From: Bacteroides sedimenti
GTDB lineage: Bacteria; Bacteroidota; Bacteroidia; Bacteroidales; Bacteroidaceae
NCBI RefSeq assembly: GCF_040365225.1
Contig: NZ_AP028055.1
Span: 2,790,001 to 2,854,000, forward strand
DNA: 64,000 nt
Reading direction: 5' to 3'
Positions 27,819 to 36,999 of this stretch are shown here, piece by piece. The notes beneath the pieces are model-generated. The model saw only the letters and a list, made by a program, of their open reading frames with translations, searched no databases and was not told where the DNA came from. The position numbers were made by a program, and so were the translations under genes. Position 1 is the stretch's first letter. Each line of letters opens with the position of its first letter.

Positions 27819-30800
27819 TTATTTAAGTTTTTCCAACCGGTTGTTTATCATCTCCTGAATATCATCCTTTTCGGTATAGTTCTCCTTGAGACTCAGCAGA
27901 TATTGTTTAGCATCCAGCTTTTTGTTCATCGAAGCATAGATATCCGAAAGAAGCACAAATCCGCGAGCCAACCAGTATACATGTGGCGTGCTCTGGTCAA
28001 TGTAGTTCAGCACCTCTTTTTCGGCCAATGCCTTATTCCCTGCATTGAAATATAGTTGAGCCACCAGGTATTTTGCTTCTGCTCCATATAGGGTACGTGT
28101 ATCCTTGGCGAGAGTCTGCAAATCCTTAAGCGCATTCTTCTCGTCTTGCAGAGCGAGATAAGACTTTGCCCTATCATAAGTTGCTTCATTCACCAGCTCG
28201 GGCGAAAGTTTTTTATTAGCCAGCAGTTCCGTTGCAGCACCTATCGCTTCCTTGTATATTCCGGAGTTGAATGAACTTCGCAAAATTCCAACCTGCGCCA
28301 TTGAACGATTCTCAGCCGAGGAGGTTTTCTCCTTCAAGCGTTTGTATACCTGCAATGCCTCCTGATATTTTTTCTCATCCATCAACAGCCCCGAATTAAT
28401 AATCATGGCCTCTTCCGAGAACTCATTATCCGAGTACGAAAGCACCTTCCCAGAATGTTCCAATGCTGCAGCAACATCTTTTTTACCTGCATAAATCACA
28501 GAAAGATAGTAGTGTGCATTGACACTAAAAGCACCGGCAGGAAAATTCTGCAGGTAGGAAAGGAAACTTTTTCCGGCTGACTCATTGTCTCCCTTCATAT
28601 AAACCTTCTCAGCCGCCTGATAGGTGATGGAATCCTGTTCAGACATATCAAAAGTTCCCGCCCCTGAGGTTGTCTGTGAGAAAGAGATAAACTCGTCCGT
28701 CTTATTCAGGTCAATGTAGATTGACTTTAGGTCGCGCATTGCCATACGCGCCTCTTCACTTCCCGGATAATCGGCAATCACTTTCTTGTAAGCCTTGATA
28801 GCTTTTCCATAATCATCCTGCTGATAATAGAGCAATCCAATCTCGCTTGCTCCGGTCCGGCTTATATCACTGGTTGGAAAGCGTTGAAGCAACTCCTCAA
28901 ACGAAGCAATGGCCTGTTGATTATACCCTGCCATTACACAGGCACGTCCTCTTTCATAAAGAGCATGATCCATGTATTGCGAAGAAGGGTATTTCTGCAT
29001 TAACTGATTCAACAGAGATATTTTCTCGGAATAATTCTTTTGTAATCCGGCCACGAATGCATCCTGATAAAGAGCGTAATCGCCTGCCGACGGGTCGGTC
29101 GCGACAGCTTTGGAATAATTTCTACGCGCTGTAGTAAACTCCCTATCATAAAAATAGCAGTCGCCCAAACGGTTGTATGCATCAGCAAGCACTGTTTTCC
29201 CACTTTCCCCGTTTACCAAAGAGGTATATTTCTGGAACCAGCTTAAAGCATTCCGGTAATTCTGCTGTTTGAAATTGACATACCCCATATTGTAATGTGC
29301 CAGCGCATACATCTCGGTAGCTTTCTGGGCTGTTAACTGCAGATAGCTCTGAAAGCCCTGTCCGGCTTGTGTATATTTCCCCTGTCGGTAATAAGCTTCC
29401 GCTCTCCAGTAGTAGGTATCTGCCTTGGTCTGTGCATTATACTGTCCAATTTCCAAAGCACGATCAAAATAGGATATCGCCTTTACAAAGTCTGCATTTG
29501 CAAAACTCTCCGTACCCAATTGGAAGAGCACATTCTGTTTAGCTTCCATAATACGGGCACCGGGACGAGAAATCTTTTCAATTGATTTTAAGGCGGCAGC
29601 ATAGCTCTTGCTGTTCATATAAACCTCCACCAAGTAATCGCTTACCTTTTCGGCATAAACGGACGACGGAAACTCGTTCAGGAATCGTTCAAACACTTTC
29701 ACAGATTCGCCAAAGGCAGAATAGGAGGTTTCGTGTATGCATAACGCATAGTTGTACATGGCCAGCTCTTTCACTTTCATGTTATAGTCAACAGATGATG
29801 CCTGCTCAAAAGCCATTCGCGCTTTATTCTTTTCAACCAGCTGCAGGTACGAAAGTCCCAGGTGAAGATATGCATTCTGGGTCAGCGCATCTTTTACAGT
29901 CACAACTCTCCCCAGAGTTTCGGCCGCCTGAGAATAGACGTTGGTTTCGTAATATGAAAGTCCCAACAGATAGAGTGCCTCTCTGGAAGGCTCTTCGGTT
30001 GCCCCTGCATATTGATTCAAGGCATCCACAGCCTTGGGGTATTGTGCGGAATAGAAGCAGGCTTCCCCCAGTATACGCTGCAACTGTGCATTCTGCTTCC
30101 CGTTCGGATAGCGTACAATGCAGTCGAGTGCTTCTTTTTCTGCTTCAGCATATTTTTTTTGCTTCAGGTACATCTCACCTATAAACACAGGCGCAAGCTC
30201 CCCATACACCGGATCAGCTTTCAGGGAAAGAAATCCTGTTAGTGCAGATTCATATCCTTTCTGGGTATAGTCTATGTAGGAAAGATAGTAAATACAGTCG
30301 GCGGAATAGTTGTTACCAAGATGCTGCAAGGTTCGGAACCAAGTGGCCGACTGCACCAGATTGCCTAACTGCAGATAAGACATCGCTTTTCTGAAAGTGA
30401 CATCCTGACACTCTTCATTACTTAGCTGACTTGGATCACAGCCATCGAAAAGCGAAATTGCTTCTTTGTACTCCTTGTCAAAATAGTAAGCAGACGCAAT
30501 CAGTGAGTTCACCCGGTTTGCATGACGCGATTCCGGATATTTCTCCAGATATCCCCTCAATACAGCGATACGGTTGCTCTCATTTAACTCATAGGAAGTG
30601 CAGGCAATCATGTACTCTGCTTCCTGGATTAAATCGGCATCCTCCTTTTGCTGAACAAATGTTTTCAACATCTGACGGGCCGATGAATAATTCTTTTGTT
30701 GAAAAAGTATTTTCCCATTTTCAAATGTACGTACATAAGAAGTTATCGTTGAAGACTGCTGAGCAGAAACAAATATTGGGAAACCACAAATTAATTGAAA

Positions 30801-30827
30801 TACAAGCAGGGATCTTCTAAGTCTCAT
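27819..30827 (-). CDS. large secreted tetratricopeptide-repeat protein
   Basis: The protein is 1002 residues long with a signal peptide ending near residue 22 (FPIFVSAQQ). The rest is almost entirely helical TPR-like repeats. Typical stretches are ADTYYWRAEAYYRQGKYTQAGQGF, MYALAHYNMGYVNFKQQNYRNAL and ISLLYYQQDDYGKAIKAYKK-type units, about twenty in all. Such scaffolds bind partner proteins, probably in the periplasm. It is translated directly ahead of an outer-membrane barrel with a 9-base gap, so the pair likely works together. The partner and process are unknown. Family membership is safe. Confidence 0.88.
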   Translation of the reverse strand: MRLRRSLLVFQLICGFPIFVSAQQSSTITSYVRTFENGKILFQQKNYSSARQMLKTFVQQKEDADLIQEAEYMIACTSYELNESNRIAVLRGYLEKYPESRHANRVNSLIASAYYFDKEYKEAISLFDGCDPSQLSNEECQDVTFRKAMSYLQLGNLVQSATWFRTLQHLGNNYSADCIYYLSYIDYTQKGYESALTGFLSLKADPVYGELAPVFIGEMYLKQKKYAEAEKEALDCIVRYPNGKQNAQLQRILGEACFYSAQYPKAVDALNQYAGATEEPSREALYLLGLSYYETNVYSQAAETLGRVVTVKDALTQNAYLHLGLSYLQLVEKNKARMAFEQASSVDYNMKVKELAMYNYALCIHETSYSAFGESVKVFERFLNEFPSSVYAEKVSDYLVEVYMNSKSYAAALKSIEKISRPGARIMEAKQNVLFQLGTESFANADFVKAISYFDRALEIGQYNAQTKADTYYWRAEAYYRQGKYTQAGQGFQSYLQLTAQKATEMYALAHYNMGYVNFKQQNYRNALSWFQKYTSLVNGESGKTVLADAYNRLGDCYFYDREFTTARRNYSKAVATDPSAGDYALYQDAFVAGLQKNYSEKISLLNQLMQKYPSSQYMDHALYERGRACVMAGYNQQAIASFEELLQRFPTSDISRTGASEIGLLYYQQDDYGKAIKAYKKVIADYPGSEEARMAMRDLKSIYIDLNKTDEFISFSQTTSGAGTFDMSEQDSITYQAAEKVYMKGDNESAGKSFLSYLQNFPAGAFSVNAHYYLSVIYAGKKDVAAALEHSGKVLSYSDNEFSEEAMIINSGLLMDEKKYQEALQVYKRLKEKTSSAENRSMAQVGILRSSFNSGIYKEAIGAATELLANKKLSPELVNEATYDRAKSYLALQDEKNALKDLQTLAKDTRTLYGAEAKYLVAQLYFNAGNKALAEKEVLNYIDQSTPHVYWLARGFVLLSDIYASMNKKLDAKQYLLSLKENYTEKDDIQEMINNRLEKLK

Positions 30828-31040
30828 AATAATAGTTTTTACAAAAATACAACCTTATGTTTTAGGAAACAACACGAATGATCGTAAAAAAGCTAAAAAA
30901 GAGAGTGGTAAATCATTCTCAATAAGCCAAATTATAACAACCCTTTACGGTCGTTAACGTCAATTAGGGAGAAAGAGGATAAATCACATCAACTCTTTGT
31001 CAATTAAAATGTTATATAAGAATAGACAAAAAGTATCCGT

Positions 31041-32075
31041 ATGAAAACAACAGACTTAGGCAAATGGCACAAACTCTCGGCTTATCAGGAGAAGCTGGAG
31101 GAAAACAACGTGCGATGTCATATTTGCCCCCACAACTGCCTGATTCATGAAGGAGGAACGGGCATATGCCGCGCCAGGGTAAACATGGAAGGCATTCTAT
31201 ATTCCATCGCCTATGGAAATCCTTGTTCCATGGGAATTGATCCGATTGAAAAGAAGCCGTTGTTTCACTTTCTACCCGGGGAAAGAATCTTCTCCCTGGC
31301 CACAGCCGGGTGCAATTTTCGTTGCCTGAACTGCCAGAACTGGGAAATTTCGCAAAGTTCACCCCAGAAACTGGAGCACTACGATCTGTCGCCTGAGGAT
31401 CTGGTTAAAAACGCGATTGCCCACAACACACAGCTAATTGCATTCACTTATACCGAGCCGACCGTCTTTTACGAATATGTATATGATACTTCGCAGATAG
31501 CCCACGAAGAGGGGTTGAGAACGGTGTTCATCTCAAATGGATTTATCAACCAACAGCCATTACTCGATCTTTGCCCCTACCTGGATGCCGCCAATATTGA
31601 TCTGAAATGTTTCGATGATAGCATATATCGAAAGCTGGACGGCGGACGTCTGCAACCTGTTCTCGATACGCTGAAGATACTCAAAGAGAAAGGGGTATGG
31701 CTTGAAATCACCAATCTGCTGGTTCCTACCTATACCGACAAACCAGAAATGATTGAAAAGATGTGCGCATGGCTAGTGGAAAACGGATTTGAAGATACTC
31801 CGCTACATTTCAGTCGGTTTTTCCCTGCTTACAAACTAATGGACCTACCGCCGACAGCAGAATCAATTTTGATTGAAGCCAAGAATATTGCAGAAAAAGC
31901 AGGAATTAAATATGTCTATATAGGTAACATCCCAAGCCTGGGAAATGAAAACACCATTTGTCCGCACTGCAAAAAAACGATTATAGAACGCAACTGTTAC
32001 CTTATCGGTCAGGTTTCCATTGAAGACGGGAAATGTGGATTCTGTAAAGAACCCATTGCCGGAGTCTGGGAATAA
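31041..32075 (+). CDS. amrS: AmmeMemoRadiSam system radical SAM enzyme
   Basis: The 344-residue protein carries the radical SAM motif CNFRCLNC at C91, C95 and C98 (CX3CX2C). It also has an N-terminal cysteine pair region, CHICPHNCLIHEGGTGIC, and a C-terminal knuckle, CPHCKK...CGFC. Its likeness to pyruvate-formate-lyase activases places it in the AmrS family, which co-occurs with AmrA (AMMECR1) and AmrB (Memo). Here the AmrBA fusion lies on the opposite strand just downstream, with a shared terminator. The enzyme makes a 5'-deoxyadenosyl radical; the substrate is not known to me. Confidence 0.92.
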   Translation: MKTTDLGKWHKLSAYQEKLEENNVRCHICPHNCLIHEGGTGICRARVNMEGILYSIAYGNPCSMGIDPIEKKPLFHFLPGERIFSLATAGCNFRCLNCQNWEISQSSPQKLEHYDLSPEDLVKNAIAHNTQLIAFTYTEPTVFYEYVYDTSQIAHEEGLRTVFISNGFINQQPLLDLCPYLDAANIDLKCFDDSIYRKLDGGRLQPVLDTLKILKEKGVWLEITNLLVPTYTDKPEMIEKMCAWLVENGFEDTPLHFSRFFPAYKLMDLPPTAESILIEAKNIAEKAGIKYVYIGNIPSLGNENTICPHCKKTIIERNCYLIGQVSIEDGKCGFCKEPIAGVWE

Positions 32076-32077
32076 TA

Positions 32078-32110
32078 AAAAACGCGAAGTTGTACAAGCT
32101 TCGCGTTTTT
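32078..32110. terminator. bidirectional terminator between amrS and amrBA
   Basis: AAAACGCGAAG and CTTCGCGTTTT pair perfectly around a nine-base loop, flanked by A and T runs, between two convergent genes. Confidence 0.85.
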
Positions 32111-32192
32111 TATTATCAGTTATCTGTAACAAGATTCACTGGATATTTGTAATACAACAATTGGGAATCGGTGTAAAATAGAGGCTATAGGC

Positions 32193-33641
32193 TTATTCGC
32201 TCTCTCCAAAAACGGTTGCGGTGAATATATAAATCTCAGCATCTTTCCATCCTTCCCATCCAATGCCGGCCTTATCGCGGGCACAATGCCCCAGGAAAGT
32301 CTCCTTATCCCATCCTGTTTCTGTAGCCACCTGAGGGAGGAAAACTCCACTGTAGAAACCTTTCACCAGGTAAATTCCATGCACTCCCAGCTCAATTTCA
32401 GAAATATCTGCAATCTGACGCAAAGGAGATAGCGCCGAAATCTCAATAACAATATCCTCTAACTCCTCTTCCTTTAACGGCGGAAAACGGGAATCGTAAA
32501 TAGCAGCCCATACCGCCTTATCACGCACGGTCTGAATCAGGGGTCTGTCAGCCGTCAGCTGACCGATACATCCACGCAATGAACCGTCTTTCTTATGAAG
32601 AGATACAAAAGCTCCACAATGAGCCTTCAATCCGGAAGAACATTCTACAATATCCAGCGGTGGTCGATCCACTTTTCGGAACAACTTCTCGATTGCCCCT
32701 CTCGCCTCATGCAGCAATCGCTGCTTTTCTTCATCTGTCAATGAGAAGTCTTCCTTGCTTGCCTTGGTTTCGGTAACTGCAATTGCCCAATACCCCACCA
32801 CCTGACTCCTATCGCCAAACATCGCGGCATCTCCGGAATTGTTGTATTTCACCCCTTGATACAATAAAGAACGATTATCCTCGGTCATATAAAGCAAAGT
32901 CAATACCGACGGCCATCCGCACAAACTGGTTGCCAGATGAGGAATGTGCTTATGTGCATTCTCAGCCAGTACCTCAAGCAAATGTTTCGGGTTATTGGAG
33001 ATAATGGCCCGTTCAGTCAGCAAATCCACCGATCGAGCATTTTCATAACCCGGATAATGAGAGAAATCGGTGCTGATTACAAAGAGGTTTTCCCCATTCA
33101 GATAGGGTTTAAGCGCCAAAGCAATCCGCTGGCAGATTGCCGGTTCGGCGGTTCCCAAAAGAATTGGTACAATCTTGTAATTACCTTTCAGTACATGATG
33201 CAGGAAAGGGAGTTGCACCTCTATGCTATGTTCACTTAAATGAGGCTGTCGGTCGGCCGTAAAAATATCGGGATGAAGTTCAACCAGCTTTTTCCCAAGT
33301 TCGGTATCCACCACCTCTTTTCCGTAGGGCATCAGGAAATCTCCGTCGCAATAGATTGATGCTCCCTCAAAATAGGCTCGGTGAGATGAACCTATTATGA
33401 ATACATGCTGATAATTGGCACTAGCATCAATCTGATTAAAAGCCGATGCGGCAACTATACCGGAAAACACATACCCTGCATGTGGAGTAATAATGGCCCG
33501 GACATTACGGTACTCTTTCGGAGCAGCTTCCGCAAAAAGTATATTCAGTTCATACTGTAATTTTTCGGCACTGCCAGGATAGAATTGTCCGGCCACCGCA
33601 GGCTGCCTGTCATAAGCGGAATGTTTGTCACTCATATTCAA
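32193..33641 (-). CDS. AmmeMemoRadiSam proteins B and A fused (Memo-AMMECR1)
   Basis: A 482-residue fusion. Residues 1 to about 270 are a Memo-like domain with the conserved metal-ligand set: H54 in TPHAGYVFSG, H87 in GSSHRAYF and a Cys in LCGWPS near residue 242. Residues from about 300 form an AMMECR1 domain with the signature LRGCIG. In many genomes these are separate genes; here they share a chain, which implies fixed stoichiometry. The partner radical SAM gene converges on it. Function is inferred only as a joint system; the product is not known to me. The start at 33641 (MNMSDKHS) or ATG two codons later are both reasonable. Confidence 0.9.
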   Translation of the reverse strand: MNMSDKHSAYDRQPAVAGQFYPGSAEKLQYELNILFAEAAPKEYRNVRAIITPHAGYVFSGIVAASAFNQIDASANYQHVFIIGSSHRAYFEGASIYCDGDFLMPYGKEVVDTELGKKLVELHPDIFTADRQPHLSEHSIEVQLPFLHHVLKGNYKIVPILLGTAEPAICQRIALALKPYLNGENLFVISTDFSHYPGYENARSVDLLTERAIISNNPKHLLEVLAENAHKHIPHLATSLCGWPSVLTLLYMTEDNRSLLYQGVKYNNSGDAAMFGDRSQVVGYWAIAVTETKASKEDFSLTDEEKQRLLHEARGAIEKLFRKVDRPPLDIVECSSGLKAHCGAFVSLHKKDGSLRGCIGQLTADRPLIQTVRDKAVWAAIYDSRFPPLKEEELEDIVIEISALSPLRQIADISEIELGVHGIYLVKGFYSGVFLPQVATETGWDKETFLGHCARDKAGIGWEGWKDAEIYIFTATVFGESE

Positions 33642-33817
33642 TAGAATTAAATGCTTGGAGAGAAAGCGACTTATCTATTTATAAACAAACAAGAGCTGCA
33701 GTAAGTTTAAATGTTTTCAATTACATTTGAGAGTATCAGGAGCCTAATCATACTAAAACTTAGTGAAGACAACATTAAATAAAGAAACAATTCAACATAA
33801 AAAAGGAGTGCTTTTTG

Positions 33818-33825
33818 TACTTTTG
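33818..33825 (+). promoter_or_regulatory. -7 promoter element for the BNR lipoprotein
   Basis: TACTTTTG fits TAnnTTTG and ends 40 bases before the ATG at 33866. No TTTG is seen at the right distance. Confidence 0.5.
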
Positions 33826-33865
33826 AGGAACTAAACTATAACCCGGCTTAATTAAAAAGATTATA

Positions 33866-34975
33866 ATGAAGAGTGTTCTGAATCTTACGTCAATAACTGT
33901 TGTTGCACTTTTGCTCTCCTCCTGTAAAAGTGATGAGCTAGCACAGAATGACGACACGAAAGAGTTTATTGAAATTAAAGAGAATTTTGAGATTTACAAT
34001 GGCTCCATTCCAAATGGATGGACAGGAGATATCATGGTTGCTATGGATGGCTCAGTATTGGCCGACCGTAGAAGTGTAGACGGTGGAAGGACCTGGGGAC
34101 CACGAATTCCTTTATTGGGTGGAGCCGGAAGAGTTCTGGATGAAACCACCGGAGATATTCTGAAACTAGACCCGGGAGGCGCAGGCAAGAAGCCACAGAA
34201 TTTTATGTACCGTAGCAAAGACAACGGACTGACCTGGGTTAAAGAAGATATTGTGCGATATCCGGACATCAACGGATGGGTACCTATCATATCAGGATGC
34301 GAGGAGGGCATCACACTTCGCCACGGGAAACACAAAGGAAGATTGTTGCTTCCTTCAAGAGTACTGATAAATTACGATGCAACCAACGATTCATTGCTTC
34401 CTTACCACTACAGCAGCGCCAACTATTCGGACGATGGAGGAAAAACATGGCATACAAGCGCACCCTATCCTGTTTCGGGAACCGGAGAGGCCGCATTGGT
34501 AGAACTCTCCGACGGAACCATCTACTACAATTCGCGCAATCATAACCGTGACGGAAATAGGGATATTGCCTGGAGCTATGACGGAGGAGAAACCTGGCAA
34601 GACCAATCCATTAGCAAAGAACTTCCCGACGGTCCTCCCAGAGTATATGGAAACAAAGCCGGATTGGTGCGTCTGGAAATTGAGGGGCAAGATATCCTGG
34701 TTTTCAGCATGACAGATAATCCTTTGGGGCCTGTAGCTATTCACAGCACGGTTGGGCGTATCAACATTACCGTATGGGCTAGCTTTGATGGCGGGAAAAC
34801 ATGGCCGGTAAAACGGTTGGTACATCAAAAAGGAGGATATTCCCATCTGGCAGCCGGGCGGCCCGGAACCCCCAGCGAAGGATTGATATACCTTACAACC
34901 GATGGCGTGTATGCCCGCTTCAACCTTGCGTGGATAACACACGGGAAGGACTGGCACGAGTTTCTGAAAAAATAA
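33866..34975 (+). CDS. BNR-repeat sialidase-like lipoprotein
   Basis: A 369-residue protein with a lipoprotein signal ending LLSSC (Cys20). Five Asp-box motifs of the form SxDxGxTW are visible, near residues 70 (SVDGGRTW), 116 (SKDNGLTW), 188 (SDDGGKTW), 236 (SYDGGETW) and 306 (SFDGGKTW). This predicts a six-bladed propeller as in GH33 sialidases and relatives. The usual FRIP motif and its catalytic arginine are not found before the first box, so sialidase activity is doubtful. It likely acts on glycans at the cell surface. It is a single-gene unit with its own terminator. Confidence 0.8.
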   Translation: MKSVLNLTSITVVALLLSSCKSDELAQNDDTKEFIEIKENFEIYNGSIPNGWTGDIMVAMDGSVLADRRSVDGGRTWGPRIPLLGGAGRVLDETTGDILKLDPGGAGKKPQNFMYRSKDNGLTWVKEDIVRYPDINGWVPIISGCEEGITLRHGKHKGRLLLPSRVLINYDATNDSLLPYHYSSANYSDDGGKTWHTSAPYPVSGTGEAALVELSDGTIYYNSRNHNRDGNRDIAWSYDGGETWQDQSISKELPDGPPRVYGNKAGLVRLEIEGQDILVFSMTDNPLGPVAIHSTVGRINITVWASFDGGKTWPVKRLVHQKGGYSHLAAGRPGTPSEGLIYLTTDGVYARFNLAWITHGKDWHEFLKK

Positions 34976-35084
34976 CCATTTTGAGGATATCAAAGAGACT
35001 GCCTCAAAAAGTGAAATTAAGTCTTATAGACTTGAATATTTGGATATAGATCCAATTTGAGTCTTGAAGAAAAGAGAGATAAAG

Positions 35085-35113
35085 AGGGTTGTCTGGAAAT
35101 TAAGGACAACCCT
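35085..35113. terminator. bidirectional terminator
   Basis: AGGGTTGTC and GACAACCCT pair around an 11-base loop, followed by TTTTT. It lies between the BNR gene and the convergent Nudix gene. Confidence 0.78.
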
Positions 35114-35138
35114 TTTTCAAATTATAAGCTTTGCATAT

Positions 35139-35657
35139 TTACCGCAATGACTTAAACCGGATTACTCCTTCCCTGACCGAATCCAGCCCGAACTCCTCGG
35201 GGTTGACCTGTTCCAACGGCAGAAAAAAAGAGTCGGCCACATCATCCATAGCTTTAAAAGAGGAAGTATCCTTCACTTCACACAAAAAAAACATGTCGAG
35301 TGTATGTACCGGGAAACCGGAATAAACATATATGTTTGGCAAAGTAAAAAGGTAAGTTGCCTTATCTACCTTCAGATTCGTCTCCTCAAGCACCTCGCGG
35401 GCAACGCCCTCCTCGGCTGTTTCGTGCATATCGATGAAACCACCCGGCAAATCCAGCGTTCCTTTATGGGGTTCCTTTGCCCGGCGGCAAACCAGCAACT
35501 CATTCTTTTCATTCAGAATAACAGCAACTGTGGCCGATGAAGGATTGAAATAGTAAACAAACCCGCAGTCACGACATGCCTTCGACTTTTCATTGTGCTC
35601 TTCAAAATGGGAAGAACCGCATTTGGGACAGAAAGAAAACTGAGCTAATGGATGCAT
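35139..35657 (-). CDS. Nudix hydrolase with zinc ribbon
   Basis: From ATG 35657 the protein has 172 residues. An N-terminal zinc ribbon, CPKCGS...CRDCG, is followed by a Nudix domain whose box reads GFIDMHETAEEGVAREVLEETNL. It matches GX5EX7REUXEEXGU except for Asn in place of the last Gly. Zinc-ribbon Nudix enzymes of the NudC type act on NADH or NAD-capped RNA, but the diagnostic motif after the box is not clear here, so only a nucleoside-diphosphate-linked substrate is inferred. The tRNA-Asn genes lie just upstream on the same strand. The longer frame from 35696 adds residues that do not look conserved. Confidence 0.88.
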   Translation of the reverse strand: MHPLAQFSFCPKCGSSHFEEHNEKSKACRDCGFVYYFNPSSATVAVILNEKNELLVCRRAKEPHKGTLDLPGGFIDMHETAEEGVAREVLEETNLKVDKATYLFTLPNIYVYSGFPVHTLDMFFLCEVKDTSSFKAMDDVADSFFLPLEQVNPEEFGLDSVREGVIRFKSLR

Positions 35658-35715
35658 AGAAGAATAGATTAGATGGTAAAACAAAAAAGCCCACATTAAA
35701 AATGCAGGCTTTATG

Positions 35716-35789
35716 CTCTTCGAGTAGGACTTGAACCTACGACCCTCTGATTAACAGTCAGATGCTCTAACCGACTGAGCTATCGAAGA
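35716..35789 (-). tRNA. tRNA-Asn (anticodon GTT), copy 2
   Basis: On the minus strand the 74 bases fold with acceptor TCTTCGA/TCGAAGA and discriminator G, D stem GCTC/GAGC, anticodon stem TCTGA/TCAGA around CTGTTAA, and T stem GTAGG/CCTAC around TTCAAGT. Anticodon GTT reads asparagine codons. It is identical to the upstream copy, 99 bases apart. Confidence 0.95.
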
Positions 35790-35814
35790 ATTACATCAAT
35801 TCAGGAAAGGAAAG

Positions 35815-35888
35815 CTCTTCGAGTAGGACTTGAACCTACGACCCTCTGATTAACAGTCAGATGCTCTAACCGACTGAGCTATCGAAGA
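35815..35888 (-). tRNA. tRNA-Asn (anticodon GTT), copy 1
   Basis: This is the first-transcribed of two identical tRNA-Asn genes, with the same 74-base cloverleaf and GTT anticodon. A TACTTTTG promoter word lies 25 bases upstream on the minus strand. Confidence 0.95.
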
Positions 35889-35913
35889 ATGCTTCTTTTT
35901 CTTAATTGCGATG

Positions 35914-35921
35914 CAAAAGTA
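35914..35921 (-). promoter_or_regulatory. -7 promoter element for the tRNA-Asn pair
   Basis: CAAAAGTA reads TACTTTTG on the minus strand, upstream of both tRNA-Asn genes and back to back with the kinase promoter word. Confidence 0.6.
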
Positions 35922-35944
35922 ATAGGATTTATTGAAATATGCAA

Positions 35945-35952
35945 TATCTTTG
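35945..35952 (+). promoter_or_regulatory. -7 promoter element for the PfkB kinase
   Basis: TATCTTTG fits TAnnTTTG and ends 16 bases before ATG 35969. It overlaps the longer frame start at 35939, which supports the later start. Confidence 0.6.
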
Positions 35953-35968
35953 CACAAAAAATTTTCAA

Positions 35969-36955
35969 ATGGATAAAATAATAGGTTTAGGCAATGCCTT
36001 GGTTGATGTTCTTGCAACACTCAACAACGACGACATACTTCATGAGATGGGACTACCCAAAGGAAGTATGCAACTAATAGATGAGACTAAGCTTCAGCAG
36101 ATTAACACCCGATTTTCTCAGATGAGCACCCATCTGGCCACAGGTGGTTCGGCCGGAAATGCCATTCTGGGACTGGCAAGCCTCGGTGCAGGCACCGGAT
36201 TTATCGGAAAAGTGGGAAATGATGATTTAGGAAGATTTTACCGCGATAATCTGATTCAAAACAATATCGACGAGAAATTATTGGTTTGCGATTTGCCTTC
36301 GGGAATTGCCTCAACCTTTATTTCACCGGATGGCGAAAGAACCTTCGGAACTTTCTTGGGAGCAGCATCAACCCTGAAAGCGGACGACCTGACCATCGAC
36401 ATGTTCGTTGGATATACCTATCTCTTTATTGAAGGTTACCTGGTGCAGGACCATGAAATGATTCTTCATGCAATCAAATTGGCTAAAAAAGCGGGATTGC
36501 AAATTTGCCTGGACTTGGCAAGCTACAACGTGGTTGAGAGCGACCTGCAATTCATCACTTTATTGGTGGACCAATATGTAGACATCGTTTTTGCCAATGA
36601 AGAAGAGGCAAAATCGTTTACCGGCAAGGAGCCTAAAGAAGCCCTGAATGTAATAGCCAGCATGTGCAGCATCGCCATCGTTAAGATTGGCTCCAAAGGT
36701 TCTTATATTAAGAAAGGAACTGAAGAGGTTCATGCAAAAGCTATCTCGGTAAATAAGGTGGTTGACACAACCGGTGCGGGCGATTACTTTGCCGCCGGAT
36801 TCCTTTATGGCTTAACCTGCGGATATAGCCTTGAGAAATGTGCAAATATAGGCTCCGTACTATCCGGAAATGTAATTCAGGTAATTGGAACCACTATGCC
36901 AAAACATCAATGGGATGAAATAAAGTTAAATATTAACAATATTATTTCTCAATAA
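35969..36955 (+). CDS. PfkB-family carbohydrate/adenosine kinase
   Basis: From ATG 35969 this is a 328-residue ribokinase-fold kinase. The N-terminal motif GLGNALVDVLATL and the glycine-rich ATHLATGGSAGNAILGLASLG match PfkB signature 1. The C-terminal DTTGAGDYFAAGFLYG near residue 265 holds the anion hole and catalytic Asp. Bacteroides relatives are usually labelled adenosine kinase. Whether the substrate is adenosine or a sugar cannot be settled from the sequence. It is followed 44 bases later by the S41 protease gene. Confidence 0.88.
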   Translation: MDKIIGLGNALVDVLATLNNDDILHEMGLPKGSMQLIDETKLQQINTRFSQMSTHLATGGSAGNAILGLASLGAGTGFIGKVGNDDLGRFYRDNLIQNNIDEKLLVCDLPSGIASTFISPDGERTFGTFLGAASTLKADDLTIDMFVGYTYLFIEGYLVQDHEMILHAIKLAKKAGLQICLDLASYNVVESDLQFITLLVDQYVDIVFANEEEAKSFTGKEPKEALNVIASMCSIAIVKIGSKGSYIKKGTEEVHAKAISVNKVVDTTGAGDYFAAGFLYGLTCGYSLEKCANIGSVLSGNVIQVIGTTMPKHQWDEIKLNINNIISQ

Positions 36956-36999
36956 GAAGTTAATAATCTACTTTTAGGTCTCAAACCAAAAACTGTAAT

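Noticed and set aside
29582..30184. 200-codon open frame opposite the TPR gene
   Set aside because: It is a shadow of the strongly supported TPR reading frame; its composition (Arg, Ser, Pro-rich) is typical of antisense frames.
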